A stretch of DNA of 64,000 nucleotides from Clostridium sp. K4410.MGS-306 (lineage in GTDB: Bacteria > Cyanobacteriota > Vampirovibrionia > Gastranaerophilales > Gastranaerophilaceae), in the NCBI GenBank assembly GCA_000980375.1, contig LARD01000003.1, positions 1 to 64,000 of the forward strand, written 5' to 3'. The position numbers and the translations under genes were made by a program. The notes beneath the pieces are model-generated. The model was not told the DNA's origin. It searched no databases and saw only the letters and a list, made by a program, of their open reading frames with translations. Below are positions 27,188 to 35,421 of the stretch, in pieces. The stretch's first letter is position 1. Each line of letters starts with the position of its first letter.

Positions 27188-27246
27188 GACCTCGATGAGC
27201 TTTTTGTTTTAAGGAGTCTTCACTCCGCTCATTGTCTGCGGTTCGT
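27188..27246 (-). ncRNA. L10 leader (autoregulatory rplJL leader RNA)
   Basis: The minus strand reads CGAACCGCAGACAATGAGC, then a GGAGT-GAAG-ACTCC hairpin, CTTAAAAC, and GCTCATCGAGGT. ATGAGC and GCTCAT form the closing stem. The strings CCGCAGACA, CTTAA and CGAGGT sit where the conserved L10-binding leader places them (kink-turn layout known from the Rfam L10_leader family). I recognise this from memory; a covariance-model search was not possible. Confidence 0.8.
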
Positions 27247-27253
27247 ATAAACA

Positions 27254-27282
27254 ATATTATTTAAAACATGATTAGAAATCAA
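27254..27282 (-). promoter_or_regulatory. Promoter of the rplJL operon
   Basis: On the minus strand TTGATT (27282-27277), a 17-base spacer and TAATAT (27259-27254). Transcription would start just upstream of the L10 leader. Confidence 0.55.
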
Positions 27283-27311
27283 CCATGGCAATTAATATAT
27301 TGTAATAATTC

Positions 27312-28505
27312 TTATTCGCTTTGAGCGTCGGGCAAAAATCTCACAAAGTAAGAAAGCACAAATGGAATGAATGCAATTACAACAAGCACTTTAATAATAC
27401 CCACATTCTGTGCTACAAAACCGATTAACGGCAGCATTACACCGACAATCCCCCAGCTGAAACCTGCAATAAAGCCCGAAATCATACTCTTGTACTGCGG
27501 CATTGTTTTTTGAGCCATTACCATGTTTATGGAAACGGACAACATTGTCACAAAGCCTGTCAGAATAAACAAAATAAAAGATAAAACGGGCGAAAGCTTC
27601 ATAAGGCTAACAAATACAAGCGTTAAAATAAAAGGTACAATCAAAGATGTGTAAAACACGTTTTTGTAGCCTATTAATTTTTCATATTTGCTGCTGATAT
27701 AAGTACCAAAAGCACCAACCGTCAGGAATAAAAATACTGCTATACCAATCTGAAAAGCACTGTAGCCGAGGCTTTTCCAGTAAAAAGGTAACAGCACACT
27801 AAAACTTGATGTTACAAGCGATTTTAAGGCCGAAACCATTATTAAAATTCTTACTGTTTTGTTCTTAAAAATATCAGTTACCGCTGTTTTAAAAGATGTT
27901 GTGTCTTTTGGTACCGGCTGGTGGCTTATTTTAGGCACAAACAAAAATACGGCAAGAGCAAATAAAATCCCCCAGCTTGCAGCCAAAGGCAGCTTTGTTA
28001 CTCCGAAAAACTGTGTTATTGAAGAGGATATAATAGGCCCTACAGAGTATCCTATTGTGCCTGCGGCAATAAAAATACTCATGTACTTTGCCAGATTTTT
28101 ACCGCTGTACCTTACAACAAACCCCGTTGCCTGCGGGTGGTAAAAACCTACACCCACACCGCCTAAAATAAGACATAACGCGAGCTGCCATATATTTTGA
28201 ACAAGCCCTGTAAGTGAGAAAAATATCGATGCCAGAATAATACCCCAGAAAATAAAAAATCTTTTTCTCCACTTGTCAGCAATAAACCCGAATACAGGCT
28301 GCATCATAGAAGAAAAAAGTTGCGAAGCACTAAGCGCACAGGTTGCAGCTGCAAGCGTTGTACCTATATTTGCAACAATAAAAGGCAAAATAGGATTGAT
28401 AAAACCTGAATAACTGTCAGCCATACCGTGCCCCAGCGTAAGCCAGGCAACTGCTTTTTTGTTTTCCTCCTGCATTGCATTACAATTTGTGTTATTTTCG
28501 TTCAT
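27312..28505 (-). CDS. MFS transporter, fosmidomycin-resistance (Fsr)-like
   Basis: 397 residues with about 12 membrane helices. The N-terminal LTLGHGMADSYSGFINPILPFI resembles the Fsr subgroup, in which HxxxDxYxGfl.PllP is typical. The charged loop after helix 2 (GFIADKWRKRFF) is the MFS signature region. It is an inner-membrane exporter of small molecules; the substrate is not predictable. AAAGGAAAT precedes the ATG. The next gene upstream (PurH-like) is on the same strand with a 66-base gap. Confidence 0.85.
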   Translation of the reverse strand: MNENNTNCNAMQEENKKAVAWLTLGHGMADSYSGFINPILPFIVANIGTTLAAATCALSASQLFSSMMQPVFGFIADKWRKRFFIFWGIILASIFFSLTGLVQNIWQLALCLILGGVGVGFYHPQATGFVVRYSGKNLAKYMSIFIAAGTIGYSVGPIISSSITQFFGVTKLPLAASWGILFALAVFLFVPKISHQPVPKDTTSFKTAVTDIFKNKTVRILIMVSALKSLVTSSFSVLLPFYWKSLGYSAFQIGIAVFLFLTVGAFGTYISSKYEKLIGYKNVFYTSLIVPFILTLVFVSLMKLSPVLSFILFILTGFVTMLSVSINMVMAQKTMPQYKSMISGFIAGFSWGIVGVMLPLIGFVAQNVGIIKVLVVIAFIPFVLSYFVRFLPDAQSE

Positions 28506-28571
28506 TTAATTTCCTTTAATAATGTTAGGCACAACTTACTTTTATCAGAAACATAATTTTTATACAACCTG

Positions 28572-29516
28572 CTAGTGTTTAAAATGTCTTATGCCTGTAG
28601 TAATCATTGCTATTTCATATTTGTTGGCAGCATCAACAACATCTTTGTCTTTGTGAGTGCCTCCTGTTTGAATAATTCCGCCGATTCTGCATTGAGCAGC
28701 TACTTGTATACTGTCTATTGCAGGAATAAATCCATCACATGCGATTACAGCTTTTTTTGCACCGTCACAGGCTCTGTCCAGAGCTGTTTCTACAGCATCA
28801 ATTCTGCTTGTTTGGCCTCCGACTATAGACAGCGTTTTAAAATCTTTTGCAACAACAACAGCATTTGTTTTTACGTGTTTTGCTATTTTCCACGCAAATA
28901 CCATGTCCTCAATCATTTCTGCGTCGGGCTTGGTTTTAGAAACAACTTTGAACGTGTCTTTGTCAAGCTCTTTGTTGTCAGTTTCCTGCACAAGCGTACC
29001 GAACGGAGTAATGTGGACTTCCTGTTCTTGCATTGTGCGTATGGTTTTGTAAGGAGTGATGAGTTTTATTATTCTCAACGCTTCGTTTTTCTTAAGAATT
29101 TCAAGTGCGTCAGGGTCAAAGTCAGGTGCAATTACCGCATCAAGAAAAACGGATGACGCGTGTTTTGCAATTTCTTTGTCCACTGGTTTAGAAAAGGCAA
29201 TTGTTGCTCCGAATGTGCTCACAGGGTCAGTGTCAAATGCTTTTAAATAAGCTTCGTTTAATGTCTTGCCAAGTGCCACGCCGCAGGGAGTGTTGTGTTT
29301 AACAATAACAGCTGCATTTACATCGTAAAATTCCGCAGCAATTAATGCCGCACAGTTAATGTCTAACAAATTGTTGTATGAAAGCTCAACATCCGAGAGA
29401 TTCTCAAATTGAGCATTGTCATTATTTATATATATAAAAGCTTTTTGGTGAGGGTTTTCTCCGTATTTCAAGGCCAGGGGCTCTGCATCAAAAAGTTTTT
29501 CGTAGTTATCGTTCAT
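28572..29516 (-). CDS. Stand-alone AICAR formyltransferase domain (PurH C-terminal part)
   Basis: 314 residues that match only the transformylase half of PurH, which converts AICAR to FAICAR near the end of purine synthesis. Conserved features are ALKYGENPHQKA, VIVKHNTPCGVALG (catalytic Lys-His), DPVSTFGATIAF, ARQTSRIDA-like GGQTSRIDAVETAL and the terminal TTGIRHFKH. The usual N-terminal IMP cyclohydrolase (MGS-like, about 200 residues) is missing. No open frame for it lies upstream, where an ordinary start with GGGATT is seen. The GGIIQTGGTHKD segment differs slightly from the usual QPGGSxRD. The cyclohydrolase must be encoded elsewhere or replaced. Confidence 0.88.
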   Translation of the reverse strand: MNDNYEKLFDAEPLALKYGENPHQKAFIYINNDNAQFENLSDVELSYNNLLDINCAALIAAEFYDVNAAVIVKHNTPCGVALGKTLNEAYLKAFDTDPVSTFGATIAFSKPVDKEIAKHASSVFLDAVIAPDFDPDALEILKKNEALRIIKLITPYKTIRTMQEQEVHITPFGTLVQETDNKELDKDTFKVVSKTKPDAEMIEDMVFAWKIAKHVKTNAVVVAKDFKTLSIVGGQTSRIDAVETALDRACDGAKKAVIACDGFIPAIDSIQVAAQCRIGGIIQTGGTHKDKDVVDAANKYEIAMITTGIRHFKH

Positions 29517-29739
29517 AATAAATCCCTTTTATTTTCTGATTCATAAATCAATTTATCACAAAAGACACCCCCTGTCTGTCGTCGTGTCGTCGAGTAACAA
29601 AATTTATAATGATTGACCCCTAATTAAAAAATGTTAAAAATAGTATAATATTAAGTTTCATACTGTTTAATGGCTTTCTAGTAAAAAGAACAGCTTGCCA
29701 TAACTTGATAAAAGATTACGAAAAAGAGGTTAATAAAAA

Positions 29740-29853
29740 ATGAATATAGAAAATTTAGGCTCTTTTATAGCAATAGCAGGTATCATATTAATACCTGCAT
29801 ATTTAATGTATCAGCTTAAAAAACAAGAAAAAGAATTTGTCGAAAAAAAATAG
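29740..29853 (+). CDS. Very small single-pass membrane protein
   Basis: 37 residues from an ATG preceded by AAAAGAGG. One hydrophobic helix (GSFIAIAGIILIPAYLMY, about 7-24) is followed by a lysine/glutamate tail. It lies at the left end of an AT-rich accessory segment and looks like the other tiny membrane proteins near 31.5 kb. Function unknown. Support is the ribosome site plus the coherent membrane-protein composition. Confidence 0.5.
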   Translation: MNIENLGSFIAIAGIILIPAYLMYQLKKQEKEFVEKK

Positions 29854-29888
29854 GATAGGTGTAAACACTACACACTGTAATTTGTTTA

Positions 29889-30104
29889 TTAAAAATTAAA
29901 TAAAAAGCCTGGAGTTGTTTCTAATACATCACACAATTTTACTATTGTAGAAACTTTGACAAAATCTGCACCATTTTCGATACGGCTTAATGTCGTAGCG
30001 GCAATACCGATTGATTTTGCTAACTCTTCTTGTTTTAGTTTCTTTGCTAATCTCAAAGTTTTGATATTATTGCCAAATGCTTTTTTAAATTCTGTCTCTG
30101 TCAT
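29889..30104 (-). CDS. XRE-family helix-turn-helix regulator, 71 residues
   Basis: A compact Cro/CI-type DNA-binding domain: FGNNIKTLRLAKKLKQEELAKSIGIAATTLSRIENG, with helix-turn-helix at about 24-45. It has no further domain. Its start overlaps the end of the next XRE gene by 20 bases, so the two are one unit. Such minimal XRE proteins act as repressors in mobile elements and toxin-antitoxin modules. Confidence 0.85.
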   Translation of the reverse strand: MTETEFKKAFGNNIKTLRLAKKLKQEELAKSIGIAATTLSRIENGADFVKVSTIVKLCDVLETTPGFLFNF

Positions 30105-30444
30105 AATTTTCCAAAAAGAACTTATTCATTTTGATTAAAAACTGTATTGTTTCAATATCTAAATCTTTTAACTGTAAACAATAATTTTTTATTAATGCCT
30201 CTTTATCAGACATATCATCTGGTAAGAAGTTGGCATTAATTTTAAGTAATTGATCCGGTGTTATTTCAACTCCATTACAAATTTTTGCAATAGTTTCAGC
30301 CGATGTAAAAGAGCGAGAGTTTTCTAGCCTGCTAACTAATTTCGGATCAATACCAACTTTTTCGGCAAATTCTTCTTGTGTTAAATCAAAACTAGCCCTT
30401 AATTTTTTAATATTGCTACCAAATATACATTTTATATTTAACAT
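30085..30444 (-). CDS. XRE-family regulator, 119 residues
   Basis: An N-terminal XRE domain (FGSNIKKLRASFDLTQEEFAEKVGIDPKLVSRLENSRS, about 8-45) is followed by a helical C-terminal part of unknown role. Directly upstream lies the sequence CTTGAGGTTAAAC (30459-30471, minus strand), which recurs in front of the nuclease gene at 30996. This suggests that one of the three XRE proteins controls both. It overlaps the 71-residue XRE gene. Confidence 0.85.
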   Translation of the reverse strand: MLNIKCIFGSNIKKLRASFDLTQEEFAEKVGIDPKLVSRLENSRSFTSAETIAKICNGVEITPDQLLKINANFLPDDMSDKEALIKNYCLQLKDLDIETIQFLIKMNKFFLENYDRDRI

Positions 30445-30458
30445 ACACAGAGTTTAAT

Positions 30459-30471
30459 GTTTAACCTCAAG
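30459..30471 (-). promoter_or_regulatory. Putative XRE operator, copy 1
   Basis: CTTGAGGTTAAAC on the minus strand, 15 bases upstream of the 119-residue XRE gene. The same 13 bases occur on the plus strand at 30962-30974, in the same orientation relative to the downstream gene. Confidence 0.5.
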
Positions 30472-30535
30472 CGAAACCACCTAAAATCATTTATTATTCT
30501 TAAATAAGTCGAGTTTTGTATATTAATAAGAATTT

Positions 30536-30868
30536 TTACAAAACTAGTTGCCGTACAGAATTTACTATTTCATCAATACAAATAAGTTTATCTTTATCTA
30601 AAAGTTGTAATTTATTTGTAATATGGGAAACTAAAGAAGATTGGGCATTTTTATTTTCACTATTAATTGGTACAAAAAGTGTATATGGTTCAACACCAAG
30701 GGCATAAGCAATTTTTTCAATTGCATCTAAAGTTAATTCTTTTTTTCCTGATTCTGCCCTAATAACCGTCTTTTCATGTACATTTGCTAATTCAGCTAAA
30801 GCTATTTGACTAAGCTTTAGATTTTTTCTTAATAATTTAATATTTTTTGCAAGGTTTTCCTTCAACAT
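30536..30868 (-). CDS. XRE-family regulator, about 110 residues
   Basis: I take the internal ATG at 30868 (MLKENLAKNIKLLRK...), which begins at the expected edge of the XRE domain. An upstream in-frame start at 30910 (124 residues) is possible. The helix-turn-helix covers LSQIALAELANVHEKTVIRAESG; the C-terminal 40 residues are helical. It is divergent from the nuclease gene, with a promoter and dyad between them, a typical repressor arrangement. Confidence 0.8.
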   Translation of the reverse strand: MLKENLAKNIKLLRKNLKLSQIALAELANVHEKTVIRAESGKKELTLDAIEKIAYALGVEPYTLFVPINSENKNAQSSLVSHITNKLQLLDKDKLICIDEIVNSVRQLVL

Positions 30869-30931
30869 ATCAGTATGATAACTATTTTGGATATTGATTA
30901 CTATTGACACAAAAGAGCGTCGGTTAAGCTA

Positions 30932-30976
30932 TTGAAAGCACTATTTTAATGTGATATATTACTTGAGGTTAAACCT
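30932..30976 (+). promoter_or_regulatory. Promoter with overlapping XRE operator, copy 2
   Basis: TTGAAA (30932-30937), 17 bases, TATATT (30955-30960), then CTTGAGGTTAAACCT (30962-30976). The dyad AGGTT-A-AACCT falls on the predicted transcription start, where a repressor would block initiation. It drives the frameshifted nuclease gene. Confidence 0.6.
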
Positions 30977-30995
30977 AAAGTAAGGAGTTAAATAT

Positions 30996-31486
30996 ATGAA
31001 AAAATTAGGATTTGTCTTTGTTCTTTTATTGTCCATTTTTGCAGTGAATATTGGAGTTGCAAATTCTCAAATAGAAACAGCTAAATCAGAACCGAACCCT
31101 AACTACCTCATCAAACCGACAATTGCCTATGTCGTAGACGGTGACACAATCAAAATACGATTAAAAGAACGCAATACTAGTGTAAGACTGACCGGCATTG
31201 ACTGCTATGAAACATCTGACAACAATCACATAAAATATCAACGCAACAAAGGTCTCACAGATGATGAAATAATCTCACGCGGTTTAAAAGCAAAACAAGA
31301 AATGATAAAAATTTTAAGAAAACACAAAGAAATATATCTTGAAATCACCGGCGTTGACCACTCAGCAGACTTGTTGGTATATTTTATTACAAAGACCCTC
31401 AAGGAAAATACATAAACATAAATAATGAAATGATGAAAACAGGCTATTGCCCGGAATATATTTATAAAAGAAATTGGTCCAACTGA
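30996..31486 (+). pseudogene. Frameshifted staphylococcal-nuclease-like exported protein
   Basis: The in-frame part (30996-31415, 139 residues) has a signal peptide (MKKLGFVFVLLLSIFAVNIG) and the SNase core AYVVDGDTIKIRL...VRLTGIDCYET. Near 31373-31378 the family alignment moves to another frame. A one-base gain in the TTTT run would join LLVYF to YYKDPQGKYININNEMMKTG and continue to a stop at 31484-31486. The segment that should read D-x-Y-G-R reads DHSAD, so the catalytic arginine is also lost. It is probably a decayed gene, though a sequencing indel in the T run cannot be excluded. GTAAGGAG precedes the ATG. Confidence 0.72.
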
Positions 31487-31610
31487 TTTTATTTTTGCTA
31501 TTTTGGGTGCAATTCTATTTTTCTGCTTTACTTTAAAGTACTGGGATAAAAAAGAAGCATGTGATAAACTGTTAGAAAAATTAAATGAAATGGAGCAAAA
31601 AAATGGATAG
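31437..31610 (+). other. Open frame for a small membrane protein with no normal start
   Basis: A 57-codon open frame without ATG or GTG (one internal TTG at 31503) encodes a membrane helix, FIFAILGAILFFCFTLKYW, then a charged helix, KKEACDKLLEKLNEMEQKNG. The composition is like a real small membrane protein. Its stop overlaps the next small gene's ATG. It may start at a rare codon, be coupled to the nuclease frame that ends at 31486, or be a remnant. Confidence 0.35.
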
Positions 31611-31773
31611 TCAAACAATTTTGACAATAATTGCAACTGGTATATTATTTAGTGGTGTTTTGTACGGCGTTTACCGCTCTATTAAATACGATAAAAACAT
31701 TGCTGAACAAAAAAATAGAATATACGTAAATAAGCCATCTTGTAATATCAAATTCAACAATAATTTAAAATGA
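31603..31773 (+). CDS. Small single-pass membrane protein
   Basis: 56 residues from the ATG at 31603, overlapping the stop of the preceding open frame. A membrane helix (TILTIIATGILFSGVLYGVY, about 5-24) is followed by a basic tail. The purine-rich stretch GGAGCAAAAAA at ribosome-site distance supports the start. No family recognised. It lies between the decayed nuclease and tRNA-Arg, within the accessory segment. Confidence 0.5.
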   Translation: MDSQTILTIIATGILFSGVLYGVYRSIKYDKNIAEQKNRIYVNKPSCNIKFNNNLK

Positions 31774-31826
31774 ATTAAAATAAAATTTTACAAAAAATTT
31801 TATTTGAGTTATTATAAAAATCAAAT

Positions 31827-31900
<74 letters not shown>

Positions 31901-31906
31901 TTTTTT

Positions 31907-31940
31907 AAAGCCGCTTTTTAAGCGGCTTTTAAGTTTTTTG
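31907..31940 (+). terminator. Rho-independent terminator after tRNA-Arg(ACG)
   Basis: A 10-bp stem AAAGCCGCTT / AAGCGGCTTT with a 3-base loop, followed by T-rich sequence ending TTTTTTG. It starts 6 bases after the tRNA. Confidence 0.8.
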
Positions 31941-31956
31941 TTATTAATATATTATT

Positions 31957-32463
31957 TTACCATTTTTCATTATGAATTCTTGTTTTGTCAAATCTGTCAG
32001 GTCTTGGCTCTTCTTCTTCATTGGGATAACCCATTGTAATAATGCTGAATGGTGCAATATCATCGGGTAGCTTAAAATACTCTTTTACTTTTTCAGTGAT
32101 ACTTTCCCAGGGATAAAGTCCCAGCCAGCACGAACCTAAGTTGAAAGCCTTGGCACCGAGCATAAGATTTTCTGTTGCAGCAGCGCAGTCTGAAACATGA
32201 AGCCCATCTACGGGTTCACATTTTTTGTCTGCACAAACCACTATGGCCACAGGTGCTTTTTCCAAAGGCTGTCCAAACGGATGAATAGCTTTTAAATCAG
32301 AAAGTGTTTTACTGTCTTTTATTACAATAAAGTGAAACGGCATCTCTTTTGCTGCATATGGCGCATACATACCGGCTTTTAAAATTTGTTCCAAGATTGT
32401 ATCAGTAATGGGTTCTTGTTTGTATTTTCTTACTGTTCTTCTGTCCAAAATTACTTTAATCAT
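31957..32463 (-). CDS. Nitroreductase-family flavoprotein
   Basis: 168 residues. The FMN-binding nitroreductase fold is indicated by RRTVRKYKQEPI at the N-terminus, ILKAGMYAPYAAKEMPFHFIVI, DCAAATENLMLGAKAFNLGSCWLGLYPW and the C-terminal PFSIITMGYPNEEEEPRPDRF. This short single-domain form occurs widely in anaerobes as NAD(P)H-dependent reductase of nitro compounds, quinones or unknown substrates. It stands alone, with the tRNA terminator behind its 3' end. Confidence 0.9.
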   Translation of the reverse strand: MIKVILDRRTVRKYKQEPITDTILEQILKAGMYAPYAAKEMPFHFIVIKDSKTLSDLKAIHPFGQPLEKAPVAIVVCADKKCEPVDGLHVSDCAAATENLMLGAKAFNLGSCWLGLYPWESITEKVKEYFKLPDDIAPFSIITMGYPNEEEEPRPDRFDKTRIHNEKW

Positions 32464-32524
32464 ATACTCACTCCGTTATGTTAAAACTATTATTGATACT
32501 TAAAATTATACACTATCAGATAAC

Positions 32525-32555
32525 AAAAAGACTGTATTTTTGATACAGCCTTTTT
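32525..32555 (-). terminator. Terminator after the DUF4870 gene
   Basis: AAAAAGaCTGTAT, loop TTTTG, ATACAGcCTTTTT. On the minus strand the hairpin ends in a T run and lies 20 bases past the DUF4870 stop. Confidence 0.75.
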
Positions 32556-32574
32556 AAAAAATAATTAAAATATC

Positions 32575-32889
32575 TTACTTAACAAAATTGTAAGTAAGAG
32601 GGAATTTATATTCATTACCTTTGTTGCCTGCAACAAAAGCAATAATAAGAATAATGCAGTTGAATAAAGCAATTAACAGAACAAACAACAGCCCGATAAA
32701 AGGAATTAATGATACAATAATCGACACTATTGCTAATGTAATTTCAAAATTCAATGCACCTATAACAAGACTTTTTGAAGGTTCAGTGAGTTGTTCTTTT
32801 TTGGTCAGGTAAATAATGAGAGGTGCAATAAACCCTAACAAAATAGCACCGAGTGTGGACACACCAATACAAAGTTTTTCATCAGACAT
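32575..32889 (-). CDS. DUF4870-type small membrane protein
   Basis: 104 residues with three to four hydrophobic segments. The pattern SDEKLCIGVSTLGAILLGFIAPLIIYL...NFEITLAIVSIIVSLIPFIG...FNCIILIIAFVAGNKG is typical of DUF4870 / Tic20-like proteins. The molecular role of the family is not established. AAGGAGATTT precedes the start. It has its own terminator, so it is a single-gene unit. Confidence 0.82.
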   Translation of the reverse strand: MSDEKLCIGVSTLGAILLGFIAPLIIYLTKKEQLTEPSKSLVIGALNFEITLAIVSIIVSLIPFIGLLFVLLIALFNCIILIIAFVAGNKGNEYKFPLTYNFVK

Positions 32890-32952
32890 AGTAAATCTCC
32901 TTCATAATAATCACCGAACAATAATAGCAAATTTTTTATTACTAATCAATTA

Positions 32953-35274
32953 TTAATCTATGTCTATAGGCTGTCTGTTAATTGCATCAATAGCTGCTCT
33001 TGCAGTTTCAACAAGCTCCTGTGATACGTTGGGGACAACTGTCAATTGTCTTAAAACATCAATTGTTCGTTTAAAACATCTGACAACATCACCTTCACCG
33101 GCCGGAATCTGTTCAATAAGCTCATCCCATTCTCCGCCATTGACCCAGTATTCGATTAAAGGCGAGTAATAAGAATTAATATACATTGGTGTTTCAATAT
33201 CAAAATCCCGCTGGATAATGGTTAATCTTCTTCTTATGTCTTTGATTCTGTTAAGCGCTTTTCTTGTACCTTTGCTGATTGGTATCTCGGGGTATACATC
33301 AGCGCGCAGGTCTTCTGTTGTTATTGCACAGATTACAGAAGCAAGCTCGTCCGGCTTCAACGTGTCTAAAACTCCGCTGAATATTATCTCGGATAGGAAA
33401 AGCTCGTTTTCAGCTCTTATTGCTGCTGTTGTCATACCTTTTTCGTTAGGGTAATTGTTTTCAATATATCCCATTTTGTTCAGTACACCAACGTGGTTGA
33501 GGAAGATTCTCCAGTAGATGTCTTTTTCGTATTCAATAGTTTTTTCAAGCTTCATTGCACGTTTTTGGAACCTGTCTAAGAGCTCTGTCTCTTTAATGTG
33601 TTTTCTATATAGTTTGCAAGTTTCGCACTGGTATGAGTGCACTTTGTGCAACAGCTCTTTTGTTTTTATCTCAAAATCTCTTACATAATCGACATTTTCA
33701 GCATTCTTTTTGTTCATCTGCTTTCTTAAAACTTTTGCAGTTTTTCTTTGTTCAACGTAGATATTTTTGAGCTTGTTGTACTCAAACATATCCGCTGTTG
33801 TTCTGCCAAACGGGCATTTAAACTCTTTTATGCCGTTAATTACATTGTTGAGCTCTTCTTGCTGTTTAATTAACGGAGTAAGCCGTGTTGTCGAAGTATA
33901 ATAACCAAAACTTTTTAAAATAAGCTCTTTTGCTTCTTCAAGATTAAACCTTTGCAGCAGGTTCAAAACCATTGAATACGTCGGCGTGAATCGGCTTTCT
34001 AACGGATTTGCATCACTTGTAACAAGCTCTGCAACTTCTTCCGGCGACTGAAAAGCTGTGCCCACAACCGTAACATAGCCTATCTCATCCATCCCCCTTC
34101 TGCCGGCACGGCCTGACATCTGCAAAAATTCGCTTGGTGTCAGCATTCTGTGGCCGGAGTCTGTTCTTTTTGAAACAGCGGAAATTACTGTTGAGCGCGC
34201 AGGCATGTTTATTCCGGCGGCAAGGGTTTCTGTTGCAAAAACCACTTTGATTAAACCTTTTTGAAAAAGCTTTTCGATTAAAACTTTCCACCCTGGTAAA
34301 AGTCCGGCATGGTGAGATGCCACCCCGCACAAGACGTATTCAAGGTGTTTGTTGTTGTAAAGGTACGGGTTCTCAGCCAGATATTCGTCTACAATCCTTT
34401 TGATTTCTTTTTGTTCATCGGGCGTGGTCAGGCACAGGCCGGAACATTTTTCCATCTGCTCATCGCATTTTTTGCGCGAAAACGTAAAATAAATTGCAGG
34501 CAGCATGTTTTTTTTGTGCAAAATAGACACAACATCTTTTGCAACCTGTCTTTGCGGGGTCTTGCCTTTTCTGCCGAAATGTTTTGCTTTAGACTCGGGC
34601 TTAATTTTCTTATTCAATCTGCCTTCGGGCGTGAGCAACGGGAGAATATCATTGGGCTTTGAAGAGTCGTAATAATAATATCTCAAAGGCACCGGTCTAA
34701 AATCTGTGTATACAAGCTCTGTTCTAGAATGTACTGTGTTTATCCAGTCTGTGAGCTGCTGTGAGTTTGCAACTGTTGCTGAAAGAGCTATGATTTGAAC
34801 ATTTGTGGGGCAGTAAATAATGCTTTCTTCCCACACCGTGCCTCTTTGTTCGTCATTCATATAATGAACTTCGTCAAGCACAACATATCTTACATCTTTT
34901 AAATTGTCAGAAACCGAACCAAAATTGGTACCGTACAACATGTTTCTAAAAACCTCTGTTGTCATAACCACAATCTGTGCATTGCGGTTTATGGAGGTAT
35001 CTCCTGTCAAAAGTCCGACTCTGTCTGTGCCGTATTTTGCACCAAAGTCCATAAACTTCTGGTTTGACAATGCTTTTAAAGGGGTTGTGTAAAAAATCCT
35101 TGTACCTTCTTTAAGAGCCTTATGTATTGCCATCTGTGCAATACAGGTTTTTCCGGCACCTGTAGGCGCGCATACAACAACACTTTTACCGTTGTTAATA
35201 TGAAAAAGAGCCTCTTCTTGAAAGTCATCCAGTTTAAAATTAAAGCTGTAATCGCATTGCTTTTCTTCTGACAT
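32953..35274 (-). CDS. SKI2-like DEAD/DEAH RNA helicase with DSHCT domain
   Basis: 773 residues. Helicase superfamily-2 motifs: Q-like FQEEALFHINNG, Walker A VVCAPTGAGKTCIAQ (about 30-44), FYTTPLKALSNQKF, YVVLDEVHYM (DEVH box), IALSATVAN, VKVVFATETLAAGINMPAR and QMSGRAGRRGMDEIGYV. The last 200 residues match the DSHCT domain of Ski2/Mtr4-like helicases. Cyanobacteria and actinobacteria carry such proteins; a role in RNA turnover is likely but unproven here. Residues about 540-560 include a YQCETCKLYRKH cysteine motif. It is transcribed divergently from secA. Confidence 0.92.
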   Translation of the reverse strand: MSEEKQCDYSFNFKLDDFQEEALFHINNGKSVVVCAPTGAGKTCIAQMAIHKALKEGTRIFYTTPLKALSNQKFMDFGAKYGTDRVGLLTGDTSINRNAQIVVMTTEVFRNMLYGTNFGSVSDNLKDVRYVVLDEVHYMNDEQRGTVWEESIIYCPTNVQIIALSATVANSQQLTDWINTVHSRTELVYTDFRPVPLRYYYYDSSKPNDILPLLTPEGRLNKKIKPESKAKHFGRKGKTPQRQVAKDVVSILHKKNMLPAIYFTFSRKKCDEQMEKCSGLCLTTPDEQKEIKRIVDEYLAENPYLYNNKHLEYVLCGVASHHAGLLPGWKVLIEKLFQKGLIKVVFATETLAAGINMPARSTVISAVSKRTDSGHRMLTPSEFLQMSGRAGRRGMDEIGYVTVVGTAFQSPEEVAELVTSDANPLESRFTPTYSMVLNLLQRFNLEEAKELILKSFGYYTSTTRLTPLIKQQEELNNVINGIKEFKCPFGRTTADMFEYNKLKNIYVEQRKTAKVLRKQMNKKNAENVDYVRDFEIKTKELLHKVHSYQCETCKLYRKHIKETELLDRFQKRAMKLEKTIEYEKDIYWRIFLNHVGVLNKMGYIENNYPNEKGMTTAAIRAENELFLSEIIFSGVLDTLKPDELASVICAITTEDLRADVYPEIPISKGTRKALNRIKDIRRRLTIIQRDFDIETPMYINSYYSPLIEYWVNGGEWDELIEQIPAGEGDVVRCFKRTIDVLRQLTVVPNVSQELVETARAAIDAINRQPIDID

Positions 35275-35361
35275 ACCAATTCCAAATTTGTCTACATATA
35301 CATAATACCCTAAAATACATATTTATACACAGGGGCTAATTCTCTTTGTCATATGTTCATT

Positions 35362-35391
35362 TTGCCGTGCGCGTGTTAGAATCAATATAGC
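35362..35391 (+). promoter_or_regulatory. secA promoter
   Basis: TTGCCG at 35362-35367, an 18-base spacer, TATAGC at 35386-35391, about 30 bases upstream of the chosen secA start. Confidence 0.5.
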
Positions 35392-35421
35392 GAAAAAAAG
35401 ACTATGGGGAATTTTCATATA

